DNA of 64,000 bases, taken from NCBI GenBank assembly GCA_025642075.2, contig JAODUO010000546.1, forward strand, positions 472,664-536,663, read 5' to 3'. The DNA comes from Ridgeia piscesae. Its lineage: Eukaryota > Annelida > Polychaeta > Sabellida > Siboglinidae. The position numbers and the translations under genes were made by a program. Positions within the stretch are counted from its first letter, which is position 1, and each line of letters starts with the position of its first letter. The notes below the pieces were generated by a model that was not told the origin of the DNA, made no database searches, and worked only from the letters and a program-made list of their open reading frames with translations. Below, one piece after another: positions 1 to 11,086 of the stretch.

Positions 1-3000
1 CTCTGGACTGTGTTAAATTTAGGGCATTGCCTTGTCATGGCTGACAATGGCAGGCGTTATGATGTGCATCCCACACCTTATTTTAGATACACCTGAGAGC
101 ATTGCACACATTCCTGTAGTTGGCACATGCTCGGTCTCATAAGTCATAGCTCAGTTACCTGTGACTCAAACAACTGTGACTTAGTGAATGTATATTAACA
201 AAATGACACACTAGTTGAAATGTAAAGCAAGTCTCTGCACTTTCTCGTACTTGATCATTTGTTAAATCATCTTGTTTCCTGCAAAAAAAATCTTATTGTA
301 ATTTATAAATTTTTGTGTTGCGGCGTGCTGGGATTACTCTGCTTTGATGGCGTGCTTTTTGTAGTGGGCACTTTTTCTGTGCAGTTCATAAATCTGAATT
401 GTATACGCCATTGTGAGTGAGCAGATGATCACGAGGTTCAATCACGCCCTGTGCGTGTTCCGCTGGGTGGGCACTCGCTGTGTGTTTTTGCTGCTTGTTG
501 ACAGATCATTGTCCTGGTCTGTCATCTTCCACAAAGGCGGGAGTAGTCACATGATGGAGCAAAGCTGTCACGGAGTGATTCATTGTCAGCCGGCGTTGGT
601 AAAAACTGTGCCTTCTACGCGGCAATCCACGTGGCCCGTCACTGGGCGTACGCAAACAGTGCGAGCTGATCCTTAAGCGCTGATTCACTGGTTCACATTT
701 GGCCTTTCCTGACAGAGAATACTATAGTGAATCGTACGACATTGACGTGGATGTATGTCGTGTTTGTTTGCTGCAGTGATTAGTGTGGATGTTACTCGTA
801 GTGACTGTCTGTGACACTGTTGTGTGTGTGTGTCGGTTATAGAAGTACTTGGTACTCTACTACATTTACGTGTTTTGTCTGTAGTCTCATACATTGCTTG
901 GTAAATGAGTGAATGACATCAGGCCTATTGTTTCATTCCTGGGTGATTATGAATGTTGTATATTGTTGTTGTTAGCTGTTATTCAGTTAACCCGACTTGA
1001 TATGACATAAGACAGGCATAAAGAAAATATGTTTAGTTTTGTTTGGAACTTAGTATCAATGTGCACAAACATGGTTTTTTTTGTTGAATTGACGATGTCA
1101 GAGGTTGGTGATTGAACCATGCTGCTTGCCACATGAACAAATCACAGTACACGTACACATGGGTGTTCCTGGGTACACAATGTTTTAGCCGTCTCACAAA
1201 CAACTTGGCCATGACATTTTTTATTAGACAGTAAATGTGTCAAGTAACATGATGTGCTGTGACAAAAACATGACTAATATGACACGTGGGTGAATATAAT
1301 TTAATGCTTTTTATGAAAGATGGCAAATTGGCAAGATTGTTTTTCATTTCAGTTAAACGTTCAACTACATCTAAATGTCACTAATTAAAAAAGCTCTTTC
1401 GTAGAAGCACTTGTCAGAGGGTTTGTCAGGTGTAGTACACCATGAAGGGCGCCACAGTCAATTATGTCATGTGACCCAGTCTCTTTGATGTGACACAACT
1501 TGTCATTGTTGTGATGTAACCATTGTCTTTGTTGACACTGTGTTATTACATATGTGTTTACAAGTGAGTTATGTTACACAGCAACAGTGCATGCTGGGAA
1601 GGTGGTCTGATGTTAGAATAACAGAAATCATCTACTATAAGTCAGATCACCTTGTCTGTTCTCTGTAGCTGTGATCTATTATGTAATCTCTAGAGATAGT
1701 AAGTTTAAGGTGTTTTTTTCTTTAAAAAAAAACCAAATTTCTGTTTTGATTGGCTGTTGCTTTATGGTTGCCCATTTGAGCCATTGGGCTACCAGTATAA
1801 CAAAATGTTTGTGTGTACCATCAGACAAGAGTAGTGAAGGGGATAATTTATGCAGCCTGTGTTTTGTGTGAATCTGTTTCCAGCAGCTGTCGAGGGTGTG
1901 GGGGTGGAACAAATGGGTTGTCTAGTCACCCCGGTGGCTTGAAAGGATCATCATTAAACTAGGATATATGAGCTTCATTTCCATTTGTTTGATAAAAAAT
2001 AAACGGATGCCACGAATGTAAAAAGACGCACTGGGTATTAGCATACGAAAGGGTAACCATGTTTCGGAGTGGCACCTTTCCGAAATCGCATTGGTTTCCA
2101 TATAAATCACACCACATGATACATCTGCCTTTATTTGGCCGGCGAATATAGAAATATCCGGCTGTCTTATCTGTCATAGTGCAGTTGTGGGAGTTGTATA
2201 GGTGGCAACTTATGCGTGGTGTTTCTTTTTACTTGAGTGAGGCCAGATCACAATGCCTAGTTGCTATAGATACCAGTGATTTAGTGCCGAAGCCAGCAAT
2301 AAGTCCCGACATAGCAGTGGGCGATTGCTACGTGGTTCCGATTCACACCGGCGTATTTACTGTGAAGAGAATGGCTGCCGGATTTATGCAGTGTTTTTCG
2401 GCGTCCGACTCGAGGCCTTGCCGCATAGTACACAATGGATATTTCTATGAATAATTATACATATTACATTTCGATCCATGAGGTTTTTGCATATGGAAAC
2501 AGCTCGTTGATAAATGTTGGGTGGGTATTGTATCGATTCCTGTGTGCATGCGTGCGTGCGTGCATGTGTGCGTGAGTCGTTTGTTTCGGTTAGGTGTTGT
2601 TCTAGATACAGTATATGTACACAGTAACTACACAATACAAGTGCCACTGCCATAAAAGTACACAGTTTGCTTAAAAACATGTTGACCACGAGGGAATAAC
2701 CATTTCTGGTGATCCCTGCAACATAGAACTAGAAGGGCTAACATATGAAGGATCAATGTGTCACTTCCCAAGGAAGGACAGTCACGGCTTCTCGCAGAAG
2801 TTAGATTTCATGCGGTTCATTTTGAAGCAGAGACCGGTCATGTTAATACTACTACTAGTGGCTTCACTAGTGGTAAGTGATGTAAGTGGTGTAAGTGGTA
2901 TAAGTGATTGTTGGAAGTGGTACTGGCGAAGGGAGCAAACTAATTTTGGTTGTCCACGTACTGCCACTATTATGTCCTTGTCAAATTCCAACACAAATGT

Positions 3001-3563
3001 TATTTGGAATGATAAAAAAACATTTAAAATGTGATTATGGTACACAGTGATCTGGTCTCGCTCATTAATTCTTTCCACAGAATTACAGTAATGATATGTA
3101 TCATCTTTCGGGAAACATGTATGCAACCATATGAACGTCCGTCTGGGGTTACTCAGTGCAACACTGGAAAACATGACTCAAGTCCTGACCCAGGATACGT
3201 ACTAGGAAGAAACGAACCACTCCTCCAAACCGTGGCCCTGTATTAGCTTGGGAAGAGAAACAATTGAACTGGCAATATGTGGAATGAATTACCTAGTCCA
3301 ACGTGGGAGTATGGGGTGGGGTGATATTAAACAGTCGCCTTCTTGTTTACACAGGCGTTTTTATTTTCTCATTGAATAAATTGTTGGGTTGTCGAAAGAA
3401 TGTAGCTGCAGTTAGGCTGTGTGTATCTGCCGGATGTTTACATATCAACTACCACTTGAGTCCATTCACTCCGGCCCCACCTCACCCTGCTCATTCACAG
3501 TGCTTTTTGTCCGTGCCCTCGAACATGTACATGGAATGTCGCAAGCCTTTCTACCATTCTACC

Positions 3564-3770
3564 TAGGATGGTGTGGCGTAATGGAGACAGAATAGACCAT
3601 ATCCCTCTATGGTGGTCTGATGGGGACAGAATGGACCATGTCTGGCTAGGGTGATCTGGTGTGATGGGAACAGAATTGACCATGTCTGCCTTGGGTGGTC
3701 TGGTGTGATGGGGACAAAATGGACCATGTCCCCCTAATGTGGTCTGGTGTGATGGGGACAGAGGGACAGG
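3564..3770. repeat. Short minisatellite, about 46-bp unit
   Basis: About five imperfect copies. Each contains a phrase like TGGTCTGGTGTGATGGGGAC followed by AGAATGGACCATGTC. Copies differ by substitutions and short indels, so it is an old or relaxed array. It lies far from any recognised exon. Confidence 0.75.
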
Positions 3771-6700
3771 CGCAGCTATGTTGACATGCCAGTGAAGCAG
3801 ACACACTACACTGGTGCAGTTGTGTACCTACAGCAACCAGTGCTGGATCAATACATGCGATTGACTGACAGTGGCAGTGAGCAGTAGGACGAGTGCAAGT
3901 GCGTGTGGCCGTTAAACTCTGTCAGGTCAAAGCCACTCGTTTCTCGTGAGCAGCGGTAATTAGTTTGTACTGGTCATGTGACCAGTCCGGTCATTAATGA
4001 ACAGTGGGTGACCAGCATGTGACTGTCAATCGTACTTGCCCTGACTGTGGTGAAGCTGGTGAATAGGCCGTGATACCAGCTGACCTGTCCATGTCTAACG
4101 AGGACAGGTCTCCTCAGATCACATTTGATTGTTAAATGTGATTGGGGTGACAACAGGACCTGAATAAACCAACCTTTGTGGTAATATACAGTGGCGAGGT
4201 GTCCTCATTTGGCACACCTTATGCAAGCGTGGGCCTCACAGTGGTGGGTGGGGTGTAAAATAATGGATGGCTGAACTGTCATGTCTCCACGTCTTGCGTA
4301 AACCTCCCTAAATGTCATTGTCAGTTTGACATGCCAGGTGCATTTGAGACGGGTCTGAATGCGTCTGCGGTTAGATGGGATTTGTTTAAAGATCATGTTG
4401 AAAGGGTAAGTGGCGATGTAGGGAAGACACGCGTTGACATTATCCTTTACATAAAGCAATAATGTTTATCAGATCTGTGTGACCTATGCCGGTCCACATT
4501 GTGGGTAGAAGGTAAAAGTCATGCTGTAGACAGTCTCATCGTAGATATGACCAAACCGTGTGACTTTTGAAGTAGGTGGACAGGCGGACGTTGTTTGCTG
4601 GTAGTTATCATAGAACGGAGCTCTCATGAGTGCAACACAGTTTCTTAAAACTAGGACAGTACAGTACGGGACCTTTCCCAGCTGTGGCTCTCCTGCTGGG
4701 AGCAGAACCTAGTGATGATGCCAGTAATGCAGCTGCCAGGGAAAGCCATGCCAGGGATGGATGGGAGGGAGGCAGCGTCGGGGATGGATGGGAGGCAGCG
4801 TTGGAGTTGGCGTTACCCCATTTGCTTCCCCATCAGCCAGCCCTGCCTCCACCAACAGGTGTATGCCTAGGGAGAAGGGGACCAGTACACCACATCCGTT
4901 ATCTTCCCCCTCTACCTGTGTGCCCTACGGTGATGTACTGTCCCACCCCCAGTGGCAGTTGTACTTATAGTAACCTGCACATGCCTTATGGCTAGTCTAG
5001 TGGCAGTATATCATACGTAGTGGTATGTCCCCGCAAATTTAGCAATTGAAGTTACTTAATTTGTTCACTCAGTGTTGCCATGTTTCCTGATTTTTAGGTA
5101 CCGCCAAAATAATTACAATTGAAAACTTAATGCGTTTTGTATGTCAAGTTGGATATTTACAACATTTTGATAATGTCAACATAAAAACTAAAAGGTCAGT
5201 ACTAACTTTGGGTCCTCTTTTATTCATGCCCACCCCAAGATCCTAGCTATATCACTCTCTATGTACTTTTCACTTGTGACAAATTAACAGTGTTAATTGA
5301 CACCGGCTGTTTTTTTGTGTGCCTGCGTGACGTCTATTTACGAACAGGCCAGAGTCATGACCAGTGATGACCTGGGATTCGATCCAACCAATGAGAATGG
5401 GCCAGCTGAGCTTTGTAAACGTCATGCAGTGCTGACATCTAGTATGCACACATGATTACATGCTATGTGTGCTCAAGGAAATACAACTGTTGACTCTGAT
5501 TCTAATCTCCTGAATTATACTCCAGGCTGTCAAGTGGCTAGGTCCATGTAGTTTTAAATCTGGACAAACACTTGGTGTTGTGATATATCCAGCCTACGAG
5601 ATCACCATTGACATTGTTCTGCATGCACGTAGGCTGATGCCAGTTGAATTGACTGCACTTCACAGCAGTAAAAAGTAAAATTGCCCGCCATCTAGAAGGC
5701 AGAAATGCAAATGGCGGTAATCCCAGAATGTATATATGTTACGGTTAATAACTTATGACATGATGTTTTTAAGTTTTGCATAAAATGTACTCATACATGA
5801 CACAACACGCATTAGCTCAGTTGTAGTTTGATACATGTTTATTGCTGTTTACTCCGTTATGTCGGAGGAGTAACCTGAGGTCATTATTTTGCTTCAGTTA
5901 CTGTAGTGTCAGCTCTGGTATGTGCATATCCGTGCACTTGCATATATACATGTGTGCTTCGTTAAGCTACAGCAAGTGCATATAAAGTGCCAACGTTTTT
6001 ACAGAATTTACCATGTCTGGCACAGCAAACATGAGCATTTGTTGAAGGTTCTACATGCGTAAAAACAGAGGAATACAGCAGACAGTCAGTGTAAACATCA
6101 TTATAAAACAGCAAATATTGATCAGCAAGCGTACACACTGGCAACGCAAGGCAAGGCAAGGCCAGCCGGGCAGTTGAACTATGGCATCAATGGAAAATAA
6201 CCGACTCAAGTGTTTTCTGTTTGTCGGCCACGTTATGTGTGTGAGATGCTTCAGTCGGAGTAGAAGGGCGGCAACCCATGCACGAAGGTCATTCCGCACT
6301 TGTGTTTCAAACAACCCATAGTTCTTATGCAGGAGCACATTAGCGTGGCGCTTTCAAGTTTGATTGCCGTCATGAGAAATTTTGTTTGACAATGTATGAA
6401 TTTGAATCTCTATTTGAATAACCAAGAGAAGGGGAGGAGTTTGGGACTTTGAAAGAAACATTTGTACCTTTCTGCAATACTGACAACACCACCATTATGT
6501 ATCAGATTAATTTAGTTGAATTTTGTGTAACTGTGAGCACTGGCTGATATAAACCACTTACCTACCGTTAATGTTTTGGCCTTCGTTAGAATCTTAATTG
6601 GTTTTGATTTGTTTGTGAGGAGGCAGATGCATGTTTTTTTTTAACAAACTGCTAAGGCATTCCTAGAACAGTGCAGTGTCTGACCTCTAACCCCAGCCAG

Positions 6701-7226
6701 ATGTCGCTTCTGGGAAGCATGTATGGTACATCTCACTGTGGTTTACCTGGATTCCTGACACACAGTTTATTTTATGACCAAGGGCTGAAGGCAGAAAACA
6801 ACAGTTTGTGTAAGGTTGTCATTATCACTGCATTTGAAACGTTGATTAACACAAGTGTAGTCACTGTTTCTGGTCTTGGGTAGTTTGTTAATGTGTCAGT
6901 TCTTAGTAATTAAACCAGACTGAGTTTTAATATGCTATGGATGATATTATTTACGTAACCTTGTCTGTTCCTAGTTTTTTCCTTGTGACAAATGTTGACA
7001 GTATATTATTGTCTGCTCACAAAATTGTGTGTAATAAACCTAAAGCATTTCTTTACAGGTTGACTAGTTTAACCATAGAACATTCAGGTTGTAAATACTA
7101 GTTATACTAAAGCAGGCTGGCTAACTACAAATTCCTGGAATTATACTTATGTCCGGCTTCCCTTCCCTCAGTCAAGACTAACAAGGTCAAAAAGTGGGCC
7201 AAGGTAGAGCCAGCAGACATGACAGG

Positions 7227-7679
7227 ATGATCCCGTGTAGTGATGTGGACAAGGTCACTGTTGTAACTGACGCCTTTATGTTTCTATTAAAAAATGAGCC
7301 ACGGCTCCTGGCAACCCTAATGATGCGTCTCTTCTCGGGCCAATCATTCCTCACGGGAACAGAGGCTTACTCCTGCGGCCAAGTGAAACCTATCCATCTA
7401 CCAGCACCAGTGACATTATACCAGTGCGCTTTTTATAGACCTGCCGGAAACTATTGGAAAGAGAGTAATCCAAACTTTACAGTTTGTGACAGACCACGTT
7501 TTTGTACGTGGGATGATTACATAAACGCAGAGGGAGGTCCAGTGTGGATGGGTGGTGTTGAGTGGAGCCAGTGGGGAAAACAGCTTGTTCGCTCTCATTG
7601 CCAATATACGTCAGCGGATGTGATCACATTCCTGGGACGGAAATTGGGAATGATTCCTTATCACAGTGCTGCCGTGTGA
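7227..7679 (+). CDS. Unassigned open frame, 150 codons from ATG
   Basis: An open frame runs to a TGA at 7677-7679. The first ATG is at 7227; in-frame sequence extends up to a TAA at about 7179. The product is rich in Trp, Cys and Tyr (for example TWDDYINAEGG and WMGGVEWSQWGKQ). That composition is less random than most frames nearby, but I do not recognise a family. It sits in the presumed CNOT6 intron. It could be a remnant of a mobile element, a small intronic gene or chance. No signal peptide is evident. Confidence 0.2.
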   Translation: MIPCSDVDKVTVVTDAFMFLLKNEPRLLATLMMRLFSGQSFLTGTEAYSCGQVKPIHLPAPVTLYQCAFYRPAGNYWKESNPNFTVCDRPRFCTWDDYINAEGGPVWMGGVEWSQWGKQLVRSHCQYTSADVITFLGRKLGMIPYHSAAV

Positions 7680-8189
7680 TGTCCCATGATGTGTTACTCG
7701 GCTACAGAAACAAAATATCGTGTATGACACTGTGAGTTAACAATAATATTGTTTTTATCACATGGCAAAAAATGCTCCATTTATTGTTAAAATATTGGAC
7801 GTAAATTACGGGTTTTTAACGTAAATTGCATATTCTACATCATACTGTTAATACTACTACATTGCAATTTATCAAGGAAACGTGTAGGCCTTGTTACGTT
7901 GTTTGTATTTGCACTTTGTTAGAGTTCAGTTTTTTTGTATTTGCACTTTGTTAGAGTTCAGTTTAACGACGCATGCATTATACTATGCAGATGTCTTAAA
8001 TCTGAGGCGCTTTTTGTGAAATGCAACTGCTACCCAGGACATTCATTCCAACACATCTGCCTGGTGGTGGGGCACTCAGTACTAATTCAGTACAAACATA
8101 CAGCACAGACCTGTTGTTTGAAATGTTGCCTGACACAGGTGTTGCTTGTTTCACCTGGCCACTATGTCGGCCAGGTGTTATGTAAGCAC

Positions 8190-8430
8190 GTGGGGAGCGG
8201 TGGTCGCGCGGTAGAGCGACGGACTGTCAATCGAGGGGACAGTGGTTCAATCCCACCTACCGCCGTTTCGAAACTTAGGCAATTTCTTCACCCCACATTT
8301 GCCTGTGTCTTTCGGAAGAGACACTAAAAAGCCGGTGGTCCCTTCTGTCTGGTGTCTATGCCAGGGGAAGTAAAAGATCCCACACAGGGGGTAAATGTGT
8401 AACCTGTAGTGGACTCACAAATTCTACAGA
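8190..8430 (+). mobile_element. tRNA-derived SINE, copy 1
   Basis: The element starts with a tRNA-like head: an A-box-like stretch around GCGCGGTAGAGCGAC and a B box GGTTCAATCCC at 8244-8254. A non-tRNA body follows, containing CTTTCGGAAGAGACAC and then a GGGGAAGTAAAAGATCCC phrase. A second copy on the opposite strand at 59608-59850 shares head and body, which shows it is an interspersed element and not a tRNA gene. The body resembles the conserved central domains seen in many metazoan SINEs; this is from memory. Confidence 0.8.
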
Positions 8431-8630
8431 AGAACAACTCCTGCGTTAGCCCAAGTTTGGGCTGTTTGGAGGTAATCACCTAAGAACTAAGCACGTAGAG
8501 GCAACTGACCTTTTACATGCAATGTTTGTGAGATGTGTTTGTGAAATGTTGTGTGTGTTAAACATCATGTTTGTGAAACATCACGTTTGTGGCATATCAT
8601 ATGTATGAGATATTGTATACGAGACAGACC

Positions 8631-8945
8631 TGATGTTAATTCCACATTACCGACTCCAACCAAATTTCTATTCTAATTGCGATTCCACCCACACTACACG
8701 ATTCTTATTCCGACAGAGATTTTGTATTAATATTGTAAATGTTCTTGTTTTCAATATACTTAAAAAAATTGATTCCATTATACAATTCCACTCAAAAGCA
8801 ATTCTGATTCCACTTCTGATTCCGACGCTTTCCTGTTAACTAATTCCAATTCCATCCAGTCCAATTCCACTAGTTTCATATTGATTTCCAATTCCAGAAT
8901 TACATTTGGAATTGCAAAATCTTGATTCCTGAATTGGAATCGCCC
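8631..8945 (+). repeat. Dispersed GATTCC/AATTCC-rich repeat, copy 1
   Basis: The stretch is built of phrases such as CGATTCCACCCACACTACAC and CTGATTCCGACGC. A related stretch near 49560-49705 has CCAATTCCACCCACGCTA and GACTCCGACTAATC in the same order and orientation. It is probably a dispersed repeat family of unknown class, partly low-complexity. Confidence 0.5.
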
Positions 8946-9679
8946 CAGGTCTGATGTGCGATATAGTGTCGGTGACTTATCGTGTCTGATATCTATTATC
9001 TGAGATACCGTGTCTGTGATATCATTTCAGTAGGATAACATATCTATGATAGTTTGTCTGACATATATCTATGGCAGTGTCTCAGGTACTGTGTCTGTCT
9101 TGTGTGTCAGAACTACCACAGTGTCGAAAGACTATGTTAGAACATGACATGAGTCACTGTTGCTCTACCTGAGATGTAAGACTTTAAATGGATGCTATTT
9201 GTTACCTGTGCAAAGAAGGTTTTTTTTTTTCACCTGATATTTAGGTCAAAACCTTGGCAGGTCGAGGCGTCTGGTTGAATTGGACCCAAACAAATTGCTA
9301 GTGTGATTTTACTTTTGTTGATGAGGGCATGCATGACAGTGCAGTATTCATCATAGCCTGGTGTCAACACAGTGCACTGTAGTAGGTGGTTGTTATTGTG
9401 TCTGGCACTATATGTAAAATATGTGTCAAGGACATGGAATGTGACAAGTATGAATTAGTAACAATTTGTTGAAATGCTTACCTTTTTAAAGTCAGAATTC
9501 GAAGTGGGGAAAATAAAACAGACCGTAACAATTTGTTTGAGATGGTTTTTAAAGTCACGATTTGAAGTCGGGCAAGTAAAACAGACTGGAGATTCTTCAC
9601 TGCTATTTGTGGTCTCCACTTATGAGTCCACTGACCATCTTCTTCTGACCATAAATGTGCCAAATGTTGTCATAAATAT

Positions 9680-10635
9680 GTACAAACAAGTAACAGAACA
9701 GGTGTGTAATAAAGGTGTTTCCACCTCACTCAGTACAAACAAATAACAGAATAGGTGTGTAATAAAGGTGTTTCCACCTCACTCAGTACAAACAAATAAC
9801 AGAATAGGTGTGTAATAAAGGTGTTTCCACCTCACTCAGTACAAACAAATAACAGAATAGGTGTGTAATAAAGGTGTTTCCACCTCACTCAGTACAAAGA
9901 AATAACAGAATAGGTGTGTAATAAAGGTGTTTCCACCTCACTCAGTACAAACAAATAACAGAATAGGTGTGTAATAAAGGTGTTTCCACCTCACTCAGTA
10001 CAAACAAATAACAGAATAGGTGTGTAATAAAGGTGTTTCCACCTCACTCAGTACAAACAAATAACAGAATAGGTGTGTAATAAAGGTGTTTCCACATCAC
10101 TCAGTACAAAGAAATAACAGAATAGGTGTGTAATAAAGGTGTTTCCACATCACTCAGTACAAAGAAATAACAGAATAGGTGTGTAATAAAGGTGTTTCCA
10201 CATCACTCAGTACAAAGAAATAACAGAATAGGTGTGTAATAAAGGTGTTTCCACCTCACTCAGTACAAAGAAATAACAGAATAGGTGTGTAATAAAGGTG
10301 TTTCCACATCACTCAGTACAAAGAAATAACAGAATAGGTGTGTAATAAAGGTGTTTCCACCTCACTCAGTACAAAGAAATAACAGAATAGGTGTGTAATA
10401 AAGGTGTTTCCACATCACTCAGTACAAAGAAATAACAGAATAGGTGTGTAATAAAGGTGTTTCCACATCACTCAGTACAAAGAAATAACAGAATAGGTGT
10501 GTAATAAAGGTGTTTCCACCTCACTCAGTACAAAGAAATAACAGAATAGGTGTGTAATAAAGGTGTTTCCACCTCACTCAGTACAAAGAAATAACAGAAT
10601 AGGTGTGTAATAAAGGTGTTTCCACATCACTCGGT
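9680..10635. repeat. 53-bp minisatellite, about 18 copies
   Basis: Highly uniform tandem copies, each including CAGAATAGGTGTGTAATAAA and GGTGTTTCCACCTCACTCAG. Variants are confined to a few positions (AAACAAAT or AAAGAAAT; CCACCTC or CCACATC). The array ends about 380 bp before the CNOT6 exon at 11018 and does not include its acceptor. Every unit carries AATAAA on the + strand, the sense of CNOT6, embedded in a GT-rich context. Confidence 0.9.
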
Positions 10636-11017
10636 CTGGAGTCTATTCTGTGTGTTGGTAACGTAGGAGGGGACTACCTGAGGACAGCAAATAGAAACAG
10701 ACTTATGGTAAGACGGTTGGGGATGGAATGGATATGGGTCTGTGTGAGTTGGTAGGTTGTATTTCTAATGGGTGCGTGTGGTAACATGCTTCTGTGTGGT
10801 GTCTAGACAGTGTATTGTGGCAGTGATCACTCACTAATACTATGTTGTTGACGTCCACTTTGTATTAAGTCTGTTGCTTTGCTCCTTGTGTGTCATTATG
10901 AGTGTTATTGAACACTAAGTACTCTGGTGTTATGGAATATACTGTGGTGTTATTGTTAATGCTGATCACCGCAATTTTGATTACGTCTGTTTCATAGTGT
11001 TGTTTCTGTGTCTGCAG

Positions 11018-11086
11018 TCACGGCCAGTCAACCTCCGCCACGACCCTGGATTCAACTCACCCACATAGACACAACACACCCTGTCG
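11018..11086 (+). CDS. CNOT6: CNOT6 exon, linker before nuclease domain
   Basis: Acceptor TGTCTGCAG and donor GTGAGT flank 69 bases. The exon enters with two bases of a split codon, reads TASQPPPRPWIQLTHIDTTH and leaves one base. The PPPRPWI segment is the linker between the leucine-rich repeats and the nuclease domain in the family. Confidence 0.9.

Larger units (their letters stand above)
1..11017 (+). other. Presumed CNOT6 intron or upstream region, no recognised exon
   Basis: No exon of the CNOT6 leucine-rich-repeat half could be found here on the + strand. Because the first recognised exon begins in mid-protein, this stretch is most simply a long intron. It contains a short 46-bp minisatellite near 3.56-3.77 kb, a SINE near 8.2 kb, a dispersed GATTCC-type repeat near 8.6-8.95 kb and a 53-bp array at 9.68-10.63 kb, listed separately. 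Scattered short open frames, many opening with GTG, look like chance. An uncharacterised exon of another gene cannot be excluded. Confidence 0.5.

Noticed and set aside
2179..2454. A 91-codon + strand frame
   Set aside because: It opens with GTG rather than ATG, has no family resemblance and shows no flanking splice or promoter evidence.
4630..4995. Pro/Ser-rich + strand frames as a CNOT6 upstream exon
   Set aside because: No resemblance to the CNOT6 leucine-rich repeats, no convincing splice sites, and local GGATGGATGGGAGG repeats explain the composition.
8190..8265. A functional tRNA gene
   Set aside because: A- and B-box-like words are present, but the head is fused to a body also found at 59608-59850. 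The cloverleaf is not convincing, so it is a SINE.
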